DNA of 64,000 bases, taken from an uncultured Pelagibacteraceae bacterium (lineage in GTDB: Bacteria; Pseudomonadota; Alphaproteobacteria; Pelagibacterales; Pelagibacteraceae). Shown here piece after piece: positions 40,272 to 50,264 of this stretch. The stretch's first letter is position 1. Each line of letters starts with the position of its first letter. The DNA lies in the NCBI GenBank assembly GCA_902589505.1, contig CACITE010000003.1:1-64000 (forward strand), given 5' to 3'. A program made the translations under genes and the position numbers. The notes below the pieces were generated by a model. It was given only the letters and a program-made list of their open reading frames with translations. It made no database searches and had not been told where the DNA came from.

Positions 40272-42019
40272 TTGTTTATTGAAACATCATCTACTATAAA
40301 TTCAACATCCTTCTTGCCCTTCCATTCATTAAGTCTCATTTTACCAACAATATTAATTAATTTTTTATTTTCTTTACTAAAAAAAGGTTCTAGCGAGCTA
40401 TTTTTACCATTCCATACAAATCCTTTAAAAACAGTCCCATCTTTACCTTGTAAAATTAATTTTAAGTGATTTTCTCCCACCGTATTTGATGAAATTACTT
40501 TAATATTTTCTATAGCAAATTTTGGTTCAGTATTTCCTGAGCCATAAGGAGATAAACAATCTATTTCTTCAAAAAACTTTTCGTTTAAAGCACCAGGTGT
40601 AATTATTGAATCGATGTATATATTCGCATTTTTATTTAAATCTAAATTTGTTTTTTGAAAATTTTTTATTAAAAATTCTTTAAATTTTAAAATATTTTTT
40701 TTCTTTAAAATAAATCCACCTGCCATTTTATGCCCCCCTCCTTTATCTAGAATTCCATGTTGAACGGCGGAAATAATATTACTACCTATATCAAATCCTA
40801 CGATTGATCTTGCTGAGCCTTTTCCTATATCATCTTTTAATGAAATTAAAATTGTAGGTTTATTATATTTATCCTTAATTTTTGAAGCAACTATGCCAAT
40901 CACACCTTCATGCCAATTTTTTCCTGATAATACTAAAACTGATTGATTGTGATTTTTTTTTGCTTCTAAATATACCTGTTCTAATAACAGCATTTCAATT
41001 GACTGTCTTTCCTTATTGGATTTGTCCAAATCTAATGCAATTTTGTAAACTTTTTGAGGATCATCGGATATTAATAATTCCGAACCATATGAACATCTAC
41101 CAACTCGACCTCCTGCATTAATTCTAGGACCCAATCTAAAACCCAAGTCAAAAGTAGATGGTTCAGATACGATGTTGCATATATCATTTAAAGTTTTTAA
41201 ACCTAAATTTGATCTTTTTTTGATAATTTTTAGACCCTGCTTAACTATAGCTCTATTTAAATCTACAAGAGGCACAACATCACATACGGTACCTAAAGAT
41301 ACTAAATCAAGTAAATTTAAGATGTTGGGTTCTTTTATTTTGTTTTTAATAAACCAATTTTCATCGCGAAGTTTTTTATTTAACCCAACTAAAAAAACAA
41401 AACAAACACCAGCGGCGCATAGATAATTTAATTTTGAAGTATCATCGTATCTATTGGGATTAACGATAGCACAAGCCTTGGGAAGCTTAGTGTCAGATTG
41501 GTGATGATCGAGAACTACAACATCAACTTTTAACTGTTGCGCAAATTCAATTGGTTTAAATGATAAAGTTCCACAATCAACAGTAAATATTATTTTAGCA
41601 TTCTCATTTATTAATTTTTTAAAACCAATAAGACTGGGTCCATAACCTTCGGTTTGTCTATCAGGTATATAAGTTTTAATTTTTTGTTTAATAGATAAAA
41701 AATACCTTGCAAGTAATGCTGTAGATGAAGCTCCATCAACATCATAATCACCAAATATACCGATAGTTTCAGAACTAGTGATAGCTTTAAATGTTCTATC
41801 AACAGCATTGTTCATATCTTTTAATAATAAAGGATTTGGCAAAATATTTTTAATTTTTGGATCTAAAAATTGACTTATGTTACTAATGTTATTTTTTCTA
41901 ATTGATAAAAGCTTAGCGACAGTTTCAGTAATAGAAAAATTTTCAACAAATTTATTTATATCATCAGTATTAAATTTTTTTAATATCCAGTTTTTATTGC
42001 TAACTGATGATAGATTCAT
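40268..42019 (-). CDS. recJ: Single-stranded-DNA-specific exonuclease RecJ
   Basis: IGIFGDYDVDGASSTALL, VVLDHHQSD, GLRLGPRINAGGR-type motif, GGGHKMAGGF. Confidence 0.97.
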   Translation of the reverse strand: MNLSSVSNKNWILKKFNTDDINKFVENFSITETVAKLLSIRKNNISNISQFLDPKIKNILPNPLLLKDMNNAVDRTFKAITSSETIGIFGDYDVDGASSTALLARYFLSIKQKIKTYIPDRQTEGYGPSLIGFKKLINENAKIIFTVDCGTLSFKPIEFAQQLKVDVVVLDHHQSDTKLPKACAIVNPNRYDDTSKLNYLCAAGVCFVFLVGLNKKLRDENWFIKNKIKEPNILNLLDLVSLGTVCDVVPLVDLNRAIVKQGLKIIKKRSNLGLKTLNDICNIVSEPSTFDLGFRLGPRINAGGRVGRCSYGSELLISDDPQKVYKIALDLDKSNKERQSIEMLLLEQVYLEAKKNHNQSVLVLSGKNWHEGVIGIVASKIKDKYNKPTILISLKDDIGKGSARSIVGFDIGSNIISAVQHGILDKGGGHKMAGGFILKKKNILKFKEFLIKNFQKTNLDLNKNANIYIDSIITPGALNEKFFEEIDCLSPYGSGNTEPKFAIENIKVISSNTVGENHLKLILQGKDGTVFKGFVWNGKNSSLEPFFSKENKKLINIVGKMRLNEWKGKKDVEFIVDDVSINN

Positions 42020-42960
42020 TTTTTATTTTCATTTTTAATTATTTTGTTTGTTTTGCTGCTCGCGTGAAGAACTAAAGTTTCTGATAAAAAATTATTTCCA
42101 GTGTCTATAATACCTTTTACAAAATCTCCATCGGTAATACCTGTGGCACAAAATATAACATCTCCTTTAACCATATCATCAATATTATATTTTTTATCTA
42201 GATCTCTTATCCCCAATTTTTTGGCACGATTTCTTTGATCAGTGTCCTCAAAAATTAGTCTAGTTTGCATTTGGCACCCCATGCATTTCAAAGCGGCAGC
42301 TGCTAAAACGCCTTCTGGTCCTCCTCCTATACCTAAATAAATATCAATATTTTTATTTGAATATCCTACCGATATAACACCAGAAACATCGCCATCTGTG
42401 ATAAAATTAATTTTTACATTCATTTTTTTTAGTATATCTACTATCGCGTCATGTCTTGGTCTATTTAATACACAAGCAGTTAAATCTTTCGGTGAAACAT
42501 TTTTGGCCTCTGATAATAAATTAATGTTTTTTTCCACTCCAAAATCAAGATCTAATAGATTTTTTGGTAAATTTTTGCCAATAGCAATTTTTTCCATGTA
42601 TATATCGGGTGCATGAAGTAAATTTCCTTTCCTCGATACAGCTAAAACAGATAATGCGTTCGGTAAATTTTTTGCTACAAAATTAGTTCCTTCTAGTGGA
42701 TCTACAGCAATATCAAATTCATCACCAGATTTGGTTCCTACTATTTCGTTAATATAAAGCATAGGTGCATCATCCATTTCACCTTCACCAATTACAATTC
42801 TGCCACTCATTTCAATTTTGTTTAATTCGTTTCTCATTTCATCAACAGCAGCTTTATCAGCAGCAATTTTGTCATTTTTACCAATATGAAGTGAAGCACC
42901 GTAGGCACCTCTTACTGTAGTTTTAAGAAAGGTATTAATTAAAGAGCTATTTATTTTCAT
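42016..42960 (-). CDS. glpX: Class II fructose-1,6-bisphosphatase
   Basis: VIGEGEMDDAPMLYINE, DIAVDPLEGTNFVAK, GIGGGPEGVLAAAALKCMG. Confidence 0.96.
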   Translation of the reverse strand: MKINSSLINTFLKTTVRGAYGASLHIGKNDKIAADKAAVDEMRNELNKIEMSGRIVIGEGEMDDAPMLYINEIVGTKSGDEFDIAVDPLEGTNFVAKNLPNALSVLAVSRKGNLLHAPDIYMEKIAIGKNLPKNLLDLDFGVEKNINLLSEAKNVSPKDLTACVLNRPRHDAIVDILKKMNVKINFITDGDVSGVISVGYSNKNIDIYLGIGGGPEGVLAAAALKCMGCQMQTRLIFEDTDQRNRAKKLGIRDLDKKYNIDDMVKGDVIFCATGITDGDFVKGIIDTGNNFLSETLVLHASSKTNKIIKNENKK

Positions 42961-44253
42961 CTACACAGATTCAATTCTTATAAATGTAGGGTTTTTAAGA
43001 ACATATCTATTCTTGTTCAAGTGAGAAAGCAGATTTTGAAAATTTTTCTCACTATTTTCATGTGTAATTATTATAATTGAAGCAATTTTTTTAACTTTAT
43101 CAGGTTTTTGAATTAAATTTTTAATTGAAATTTTATTTTTAGCAAAGATTTTAGTTATGGAAGATAAAACGCCGGGTAAATCTTTAACTTCAATTCTTAA
43201 ATATGAAGAACATAAATGGTCAAGAGTGTTAAAAGACGATATTTTCTTTCGTGATTTTACAGATACTCCAAAAGGATAATTAATTTCATTTTTAAGTATT
43301 GAACATAAGTCTGAAATTAGAGCTGAAGATGTGGGTCCAGGACCAGCCCCTTCGCCTTGTAAAACGGATTTACCTATTGGTAATCCATCGACAACAACTG
43401 CGTTTAATACACCATCTATTTTGGCAATATATGAATTTTTTGATATAAGACATGGATGAACTCTTTCCATTAATTTGTTTCTTTTAATTTCAGATATAGA
43501 TAAAAGTTTAATTTTATATCCCAAATTTTTTGCGTACATTATATCCGTTAAATTAATGCTTTGGATTCCTTCGGTAAGAATTTTATTTTTTGAAATAAAC
43601 TTATTAAATGCCAATGAAGATAAAATTCTTAATTTATCCGCAGAATCGCTTCCATTTAAATCAGACTCTGGATTCGTTTCAGCAAAACCTAATTGTTTTG
43701 CTTTATTTAATATGTCGTTAAAACTTTTATTTTTGTTTTCCATTGATGAAAGAATATAATTTGTAGTTCCATTTAGGATTCCGTATATTTTATTAATTTT
43801 ATTAGCTATTAGTCCCTCTTTAATAGATCTGATTATTGGTACACCGCCAGCAACAGAAGCTTCGTATTCAAGATTCACATTATTTTTTTCAGCAATTGAT
43901 GCTAATTTGTCTCCATATTTTGATATTAAAGCTTTGTTGGCAGTAATAACGTGCTTTTTATTCTTTAAAGCTTCGAAAACAAGTTTTTTAGCCATGCCTT
44001 CAGCCCCGCCAATTAACTCAACTATTATATCAACATCATCTTTGAATACTAAACTCATTGGATTTTTTACATATTTTTTTTTTGGAATTTTTATTTTTCT
44101 TTTTTTGTTAATATTTTTAACAGCTATATATTTAATTAAAGGGTAATTTCCTGTCTTAAGGTATATATTTTTAATATTTTTATTTATGATTTTATAAAAA
44201 TAACCTCCTATATTTCCAAATCCAGCTAATGCTATATTAGTATAATTATTCAT
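42961..44253 (-). CDS. hom: Homoserine dehydrogenase with ACT domain
   Basis: GFGNIGGYFYK, VITANKALISKYG, GILNGTTNYILSSM, GEGAGPGPTSSALISDL. Confidence 0.96.
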   Translation of the reverse strand: MNNYTNIALAGFGNIGGYFYKIINKNIKNIYLKTGNYPLIKYIAVKNINKKRKIKIPKKKYVKNPMSLVFKDDVDIIVELIGGAEGMAKKLVFEALKNKKHVITANKALISKYGDKLASIAEKNNVNLEYEASVAGGVPIIRSIKEGLIANKINKIYGILNGTTNYILSSMENKNKSFNDILNKAKQLGFAETNPESDLNGSDSADKLRILSSLAFNKFISKNKILTEGIQSINLTDIMYAKNLGYKIKLLSISEIKRNKLMERVHPCLISKNSYIAKIDGVLNAVVVDGLPIGKSVLQGEGAGPGPTSSALISDLCSILKNEINYPFGVSVKSRKKISSFNTLDHLCSSYLRIEVKDLPGVLSSITKIFAKNKISIKNLIQKPDKVKKIASIIIITHENSEKNFQNLLSHLNKNRYVLKNPTFIRIESV

Positions 44254-44258
44254 AGTGC

Positions 44259-44891
44259 TTAGTTCGGTATATCATCAATATTTGGGTATGGCTTTAATGA
44301 ATCCTTTTCAATAATTTTTTCAACTAGTTGATCAAAATTACCCAAATTTAAAGAATTTTCATTATTGGTATTTTTTAACATAATTTTTTCATTTTGATCT
44401 GTCTTTTTTTCAATTTTTTCAACCTTAGTAACCTTTTTAGACTTCTTATTTTCTTTTACATCTATTTCTATTTTTTTAGCTAACTCTTTTTCTTCTTTTA
44501 TCCTTCTTTTTTCTTCTAATTTAGCTTGTTTAGCCAGCTCTTTTTCTTCTCTAATTCTTCTTTTTTCTTCTAATTTAGCTTGTTTGGCCAGTACCTTTTC
44601 TTCTCTAACTTTTCTTTTTTCTTCTAATTTGGTTTGTTTAGCCAGTTCTTTTTCATCTTTTATTCTTTTTTTTTCATTTATTGATGCCTGCTTAATAATG
44701 TTTTCAATTTCTGAATTATTTTTATTTTTCTTTTTATCTATTTTCTTAATTTCAACAATCATAGTTTTTTTAAAATATGCTTCTTTTTCTTTATTATTTA
44801 TACAAGGGTGATCGCCACACCAAAAAACATTTTTTTTTGCAGAACAAGTAGCTAAAAGTAAAAAAAATAGAATATAAAAAAAAATTTTCAT
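44259..44891 (-). CDS. Lys/Glu-rich coiled-coil putative lipoprotein
   Basis: LLLATCSAKK lipobox; WCGDHPCINNKEKEAYFKKTMIVEIKK; tandem 18-aa charged repeats. Confidence 0.65.
   Translation of the reverse strand: MKIFFYILFFLLLATCSAKKNVFWCGDHPCINNKEKEAYFKKTMIVEIKKIDKKKNKNNSEIENIIKQASINEKKRIKDEKELAKQTKLEEKRKVREEKVLAKQAKLEEKRRIREEKELAKQAKLEEKRRIKEEKELAKKIEIDVKENKKSKKVTKVEKIEKKTDQNEKIMLKNTNNENSLNLGNFDQLVEKIIEKDSLKPYPNIDDIPN
44490..44651 (-). repeat. Three tandem 54-bp units encoding K-E/V-LAKQ-T/A-KLEEKR-K/R-V/I-R/K-EE
   Basis: Three full 18-aa units (KELAKQTKLEEKRKVREE / KVLAKQAKLEEKRRIREE / KELAKQAKLEEKRRIKEE) plus a partial fourth. Confidence 0.9.
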
Positions 44892-45913
44892 ACCAAACCC
44901 ATATTTTCTCTTAATTTACATGCTATATTCATATTTTGGACCGCCTGACCTGACGCACCCTTAATTAAATTATCTAGAGCAGATATTATAATAATTTTTT
45001 TTTCCGATCTATTTTCACATACGGATATATTACAATAATTAGTATTCATAACATCGCCTGTTCCAATTGGAGTATTAAATTTGGCTATTTTAACAAAAAA
45101 ATTTTTTTTATGATATTTTTTTAAAAATTTATATATTTTAAAAGCGCTGCTTGCTCCTTTTGTGTTGATGTATATAGTTGATAAAATTCCTCTAAATGTA
45201 GGAATAATATGAGGAGTAAATGTTATTTTAATTTTTCTTTTAGATACTTTTGAAAACTCTTGTTCAATTTCTGCCGTGTGCCTGTGTCCACCTACTCCAT
45301 AAGCTGATATTGAATTATGTATATATTTTGTATTAAATCTTTTTTTAATATTTCTTCCGGCACCAGAATAACCAGACTTCGAGTCAATTATAATGCTATT
45401 TAAGTCAATCATTTTTTTTTTAATTAAGGGTATTAAAGGCAATTGTATAGATGTTGGGTAACATCCCGGGCATGATATTATATTATATTTTCTTAAATAA
45501 TTTCTTGAAAATTCACTAATTGCGTACAATGATTTATTAATTAACTTTTTGGATTTATGATCAGCTCCGTACCATTTTTTATACAATTTATAATTTTCAA
45601 TTCTAAAATCCGCTGACAAGTCAATAAGTTTTATACGGTTAGGTAAAATGTTTGCAATTTTTTGAGCCTCTCCATTAGGTAAAGCTGTAAACAAAATATC
45701 AATTTTTTCCCATTGTACATACTTGATATTAGTAATTGTAGGTAATTTTTTTTTTGATAGAGATTTATCAAAGTCAAAAATTTTTTTACCAATTGATTTA
45801 CTAGCGCAAAGATATAAAATTTTAGCTTTTGGGTGTTTTAATAAAATTTTAATTAGCTCAATACCGACATATCCAGTGGCACCTGCTATAGCTATATTTA
45901 ATGAATCTTTCAT
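44888..45913 (-). CDS. argC: N-acetyl-gamma-glutamyl-phosphate reductase
   Basis: IAGATGYVGIELIKILLKHP, SCPGCYPTSIQLPLIPL, SGYSGAGRN. Confidence 0.96.
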   Translation of the reverse strand: MKDSLNIAIAGATGYVGIELIKILLKHPKAKILYLCASKSIGKKIFDFDKSLSKKKLPTITNIKYVQWEKIDILFTALPNGEAQKIANILPNRIKLIDLSADFRIENYKLYKKWYGADHKSKKLINKSLYAISEFSRNYLRKYNIISCPGCYPTSIQLPLIPLIKKKMIDLNSIIIDSKSGYSGAGRNIKKRFNTKYIHNSISAYGVGGHRHTAEIEQEFSKVSKRKIKITFTPHIIPTFRGILSTIYINTKGASSAFKIYKFLKKYHKKNFFVKIAKFNTPIGTGDVMNTNYCNISVCENRSEKKIIIISALDNLIKGASGQAVQNMNIACKLRENMGLV

Positions 45914-45966
45914 TTTGAATATTATATCAACTATTGTTCTTAAGATATATTGTAATTAATAAAGAC

Positions 45967-46407
45967 TTATCTTTTAGAAAATTGAAATCTTCTTCTTGCT
46001 TTTCTGTGACCGTATTTTTTACGCTCTACCGCTCTTGAATCTCTAGTAGTTAATTTTGCTTTTTTTAACGCCTGTTTAAGATCAGGCTCCAATTCTGCTA
46101 CTGCTCTTGCTATACCATGTACAATTGCACCTGCCTGACCTGTAAGCCCCCCGCCTTTAACTGAACACCTAACATCAAATTCGTTTTCCCTTTTTACTAT
46201 AGCAAAAGGTCTAAATATAGCGGTTTGTAAATTTTGTTTTTTAAAATAATCATTAATCAATTTCCCATTAATATGAATTTTTCCTGAGCCTTTTTTTAAC
46301 CAAACCTTAGCTATTGAAGTTTTTCGTCTTCCAGTAGCATATTTTGAATCTTTGAAGTCTAATTTTATTTTGTTATCAACAGCTTGGTTATTTATTGAAC
46401 TTTCCAT
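45967..46407 (-). CDS. rpsI: 30S ribosomal protein S9
   Basis: YATGRRKTSIAKVWLKKGSGKIHING ... KKYGHRKARRRFQFSKR. Confidence 0.98.
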   Translation of the reverse strand: MESSINNQAVDNKIKLDFKDSKYATGRRKTSIAKVWLKKGSGKIHINGKLINDYFKKQNLQTAIFRPFAIVKRENEFDVRCSVKGGGLTGQAGAIVHGIARAVAELEPDLKQALKKAKLTTRDSRAVERKKYGHRKARRRFQFSKR

Positions 46408-46417
46408 ATTTTATAAA

Positions 46418-46879
46418 TTATATACTTAAAACACTATTTTTAGAATTCATTTTTGCAAAATCAATAGTTTTTGGACTTTGCGATTCATGTGGATGAGATG
46501 TCCCTTTATAAATTTTTAGATTAGAAAGCTGTTTTTTCGCTAAAGGACCTGTTGGAAGCATTCTTTTAACAGCTAGCTTTAAAATTTCTTCAGGTTTATT
46601 GTTAATTAATTTATATGGAGAAGTAGATTTAATTCCTCCTGGATGACCAGTGTGTCTGTAATAAACTTTATTATTAAATTTTTTTCCTGTAAATTTTATT
46701 TTTTCTATATTTGTAACAATTACAAAGCTTCCATGATCCATGTACGGAGTATATTGAGTCACGTTTTTACCTCTTAAGACTTTAGATATATATGCAGCCA
46801 GTCTTCCAACTACTGCGTTTTCGGCATTAATCAGCACCCAGTTTTTTTTTAAATCTTTTTTTTTAATAAAACTTGTCAT
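46418..46879 (-). CDS. rplM: 50S ribosomal protein L13 (start refined from 46921)
   Basis: KNWVLINAENAVVGRLAAYISKVLRGKNVTQYTPYMDHGSFVIV. Confidence 0.97.
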   Translation of the reverse strand: MTSFIKKKDLKKNWVLINAENAVVGRLAAYISKVLRGKNVTQYTPYMDHGSFVIVTNIEKIKFTGKKFNNKVYYRHTGHPGGIKSTSPYKLINNKPEEILKLAVKRMLPTGPLAKKQLSNLKIYKGTSHPHESQSPKTIDFAKMNSKNSVLSI

Positions 46880-46896
46880 TCTAATTCGCGCATAAG

Positions 46897-46941
46897 TACT
46901 TGTATTTGTAAATAAAGTCAAATTTATTTAGCTAATAATAG
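46897..46941 (+). promoter_or_regulatory. Candidate SAM-II/SAM-V-like H-type pseudoknot upstream of metY
   Basis: P1 ACTT(46897-46900)/AAGT(46915-46918); P2 TAAATA(46909-46914)/TATTTA(46925-46930), then GCTAA(46931-46935) and possible TATT(46903-46906)/AATA(46937-46940). Drawn by hand; AT-richness makes pairing permissive. Confidence 0.35.
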
Positions 46942-46989
46942 TCCTATACAAACCCCCCTTTTTTTAGTCTAATGAGATTAACAGAAAAA

Positions 46990-48318
46990 ATGACAAAAAC
47001 TATAAAGAATCCGGAAACAATCGCTCTTCATGGAGGAGAGTATAGAAGTGATCCGGCAACAACTGCGGTAGCAGTTCCAATATACAGAACGACTTCCTAT
47101 CAGTTTAAAAATACAGATACAGCTGCAAATCTTTTTGCATTAAAAGAATTTGGAAATATTTACACACGTATAATGAATCCAACAAATGATGTCCTTGAAA
47201 AAAGAGTAGCTGCTCTTGAGGGAGGGTTAGCTTGTGTAACAGTAGGATCAGGTCAAGCTGCTTCTACTTTTGCTATTACAAATGTTTGCCAATCAGGGGA
47301 CAACTTTATTAGCTCTACAGATTTATACGGTGGCACCGTAAACTTATTTACTCATACATTAAAGAAATTAGGCATAGAGGTTAGATACGCTGATCCAGCA
47401 GATCCTAAAAATTTTGAAAAACTAATAGATGATAAAACAAGATGTATATATGCTGAAACTTTACCAAATCCATATCTGCGAGTTTTTCCTATTAAGGAAG
47501 TTTCTGATATAGGTAGAAAATATAATATTCCTTTAATTATGGATAATACAGCTTCACCAGTTATATGTAGACCTATAGAGCATGGCGCCGCTGTAGTAAT
47601 ACATTCATTAACTAAATTTATTGGGGGACATGGAACAGTAATTGGAGGCTGTTTAGTTGATGGCGGAAATTTTGACTGGACTGCAAATCCAAAAAGACAA
47701 CCTTTGTTTAATGAACCCGACGCAAGCTATGGAGGTGCAGTTTGGGGAAAAGTTGTTCCTGAGCTTACCGGAGCAAATGTAGCTTATGCTGTACGTGCGA
47801 GAGTAGTATTGTTAAGAGATTTAGGTTCTGCTTTAGCTCCAGATAATGCTTTTGGAATTATACAAGGTTTAGAAACTGTGGCGGTAAGAATGAAACAACA
47901 TTGCTCTAATGCTGAAAAAGCAGTCGCCTTTCTCAAACAACATAAAAATGTTGATAGAGTGATTTACCCAACCTTACACAAAGGAGAGATTGGAGCAAGA
48001 GCGAAAAAATATTTTAAAGGTGGAAATGGTGCTTTAGTTGGTATTGAGGTTAAGGGCGGCGTTGAATCTGGAAAAAAATTTATTGAATCGCTCAAAATGT
48101 TTTATCATGTAGCAAACATAGGTGATGCTAGAAGTTTAGCTATTCATCCCGCTACAACTACACATAGTCAATTAACAGAAGAAGAACTACTTGCAGCTGG
48201 TGTTACACCTGGCTATGTAAGACTATCAATAGGTATAGAGCATCCTGACGATATAATTGCTGATCTTGATCAAGCATTAATAGCTTCTGGTAAAGCCAAG
48301 CTTAAAGCCGTTAGCTAA
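46990..48318 (+). CDS. metY: O-acetylhomoserine sulfhydrylase / Cys-Met metabolism PLP enzyme (in-frame ATG also at 46972)
   Basis: ETIALHGGEYRSDPATTAVAVPIYRTTSYQF, VTVGSGQAASTFAI, HSLTKFIGGHGTVIGG. Confidence 0.95.
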   Translation: MTKTIKNPETIALHGGEYRSDPATTAVAVPIYRTTSYQFKNTDTAANLFALKEFGNIYTRIMNPTNDVLEKRVAALEGGLACVTVGSGQAASTFAITNVCQSGDNFISSTDLYGGTVNLFTHTLKKLGIEVRYADPADPKNFEKLIDDKTRCIYAETLPNPYLRVFPIKEVSDIGRKYNIPLIMDNTASPVICRPIEHGAAVVIHSLTKFIGGHGTVIGGCLVDGGNFDWTANPKRQPLFNEPDASYGGAVWGKVVPELTGANVAYAVRARVVLLRDLGSALAPDNAFGIIQGLETVAVRMKQHCSNAEKAVAFLKQHKNVDRVIYPTLHKGEIGARAKKYFKGGNGALVGIEVKGGVESGKKFIESLKMFYHVANIGDARSLAIHPATTTHSQLTEEELLAAGVTPGYVRLSIGIEHPDDIIADLDQALIASGKAKLKAVS

Positions 48319-49351
48319 AATTAGAATTTTTATATACAAGCAGTAAAGCACTAGAAATTAATATAATCGAACCAATTTGATGTATAGATGCAAAAAATAT
48401 TTGTGCACCTGATAATATAGTAAGTACACCCAAAAAAATTTGTAAAAAAAGAGATATAAAAATAATAAAGCAAATTCTTTTTAAATGATTAAATTTATCA
48501 TTTTTATATATGTTAAAAACAATTAAAAAAAATATGAAAATTATTAAATAAGCAATATTTCTATGTATAAACTGAACAATTGATGGAATTTCTAAAGCAT
48601 TTAAAGAAAATAATTCATTTATATTAGCATCATTAGGAAAATAATTTCCATTCATTAAAGGCCAAGATTGATAAATTTTACCAGCATCTAAGCCCGAAAC
48701 TAAAGCTCCAGTTCCTATTTGAATAATTATTGTAAATAAAAAAATAACAGGTAAATAATATGGAATATTATTTAAAGGTAGATCTTTTTTTTTGTTTTGT
48801 AGAATTAAAAAATTCCATAATAGTAAAATATATATGATAAAAGCTAAAATTAAATGAAGAGAAAGACGATAATGACTCACGTCAATTCTTTCAGTTAAAC
48901 CGCTTGACACCATATACCAACCAATAAAACCTTGTAAAATTATAAGAAACAAAATTAAATAAAATGAAAAAAATTCATTTTTTTTAATAAATTTTTTATA
49001 AGTAAAAATTATCAATGGTATTAAATATGCAAGTCCAATAAGACGTCCCAGAATTCTGTGAATATATTCCCACCAATATATAGTTTTAAAATCACTTAAT
49101 GTCATATTGTAGTTTTGCAGTTTATATTCAGGAATTTTTTTATATAAGTTGAATGCATTGTTCCAATCGTCAAGTGTGAGTGGCGGTAATACGCCTACGA
49201 ATAAATCCCATTTTGTAATAGATAGTCCAGAATCTGTTAATCTTGTTAAACCACCAATTACAATCATTAAAGCAACAAGAAAAGTTATTAACAGAAGCCA
49301 GTACGAAATAATAATTTTTTTATTTTCTTGAAGCATAAAACTAATATACAT
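48311..49351 (-). CDS. ctaA: Heme A synthase (CtaA/COX15)
   Basis: VIGGLTRLTDSGLSITKWDLFVGVLPPL, WWEYIHRILGRLIGL, QGFIGWYMVSSGLTERIDVSHYRLSLHL. Confidence 0.96.
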   Translation of the reverse strand: MYISFMLQENKKIIISYWLLLITFLVALMIVIGGLTRLTDSGLSITKWDLFVGVLPPLTLDDWNNAFNLYKKIPEYKLQNYNMTLSDFKTIYWWEYIHRILGRLIGLAYLIPLIIFTYKKFIKKNEFFSFYLILFLIILQGFIGWYMVSSGLTERIDVSHYRLSLHLILAFIIYILLLWNFLILQNKKKDLPLNNIPYYLPVIFLFTIIIQIGTGALVSGLDAGKIYQSWPLMNGNYFPNDANINELFSLNALEIPSIVQFIHRNIAYLIIFIFFLIVFNIYKNDKFNHLKRICFIIFISLFLQIFLGVLTILSGAQIFFASIHQIGSIILISSALLLVYKNSNFS

Positions 49352-49390
49352 ATCTATTTAATAAAAAAAAATTGTATTATTGTCACTATC

Positions 49391-49669
49391 ATGAATTATA
49401 AGAAATTATCTATCGCTAGGAAAAAAATCGATCAAATCGATAATAAAATATTTCAATTAATAAAAAAAAGAACAAAAATAGTAAATCATATGTTAAAAAT
49501 AAAAAATTTAAAAAAACAAATTATTGACCACAAAAGAATAAATGAAATTTTAAGAAATATTAAAAAAAAATCCTTAAAAAACAAAATAGATCCAAAAATT
49601 ACCAATTCTATATGGAAAACTATGATTTGGAGCTATGTTAATTATCAAAAAAGAAAATTTAAAAAATAA
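49391..49669 (+). CDS. Monofunctional chorismate mutase (AroQ-type); start refined from 49328
   Basis: ARKKIDQIDNKIFQLIKKRTKIVNHMLKIK helix pattern, all-alpha ~92 aa. Confidence 0.8.
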   Translation: MNYKKLSIARKKIDQIDNKIFQLIKKRTKIVNHMLKIKNLKKQIIDHKRINEILRNIKKKSLKNKIDPKITNSIWKTMIWSYVNYQKRKFKK

Positions 49670-49674
49670 AAAAA

Positions 49675-49866
49675 TTATTTACTATGTGGAGGTAGTTTTT
49701 TTTCAACAAACGTTTCATGTTTTCTTGTTACAGGATTATACTTTTTCATTTTTAACTTAACTTTTGCCTTTTCCCCTGCATTTGGTTTTTTTGTATAATA
49801 ATAGTAAGCGCTATCGGGTTTATTCTCGGGCACCAAACGAATTTTTATTGATGTTTTTTTTGCCAT
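49675..49866 (-). CDS. rpmG: 50S ribosomal protein L33
   Basis: MAKKTSIKIRLVPENKPDSAYYYYTKKPNAGEKAKVKLKMKKYNPVTRKHETFVEKKL. Confidence 0.93.
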   Translation of the reverse strand: MAKKTSIKIRLVPENKPDSAYYYYTKKPNAGEKAKVKLKMKKYNPVTRKHETFVEKKLPPHSK

Positions 49867-50264
49867 TATTTAATTTTTTTTAACTCCTTAACAATTTTAG
49901 AAATATTTCTTAATTTATTTTTAATTATCTTAGTTGTGTCAAAAGTAGGACTATTTAAACCTATATTTATATTATCGTCAAGAGAATGTATATTTGTATC
50001 GTTTAATATTTTTTTGACACCTGTAATTGTTAAACCCTTCTCTTTTAATAAAAATTTTATATATTTGATAATTTTTAAGTTTTCTTTTGAATAATATCTT
50101 CTTCCACCAGCCTTTATTGTTGGTTTAATTTGCCTAAATTGAGTTTCCCAGTATCTAATAGTGTAAGTTTGAAGATTACCAGTTTTTTTATCAATTAATT
50201 CAAGTTCTTTAGCTACTTCGCCTATAGTTTTGTATGCATTATCAGTTTTATTATTCTCAATCAT
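49866..50264 (-). CDS. MerR-family transcriptional regulator
   Basis: TIGEVAKELELI...LQTYTIRYWETQFRQIKPTIKAGGRRYYSKENLKIIKYIKFLLKEKGLTITGVKKIL. Confidence 0.93.
   Translation of the reverse strand: MIENNKTDNAYKTIGEVAKELELIDKKTGNLQTYTIRYWETQFRQIKPTIKAGGRRYYSKENLKIIKYIKFLLKEKGLTITGVKKILNDTNIHSLDDNINIGLNSPTFDTTKIIKNKLRNISKIVKELKKIK

Noticed and set aside
44490-44651. CRISPR-like array
   Set aside because: The 54-bp repeats are contiguous, in frame and encode a coiled coil; there are no spacers.
46951-46967. CCCCCCTTTTTTT tract upstream of metY as an intrinsic terminator
   Set aside because: No matching G-rich arm upstream, so no terminator hairpin can form.
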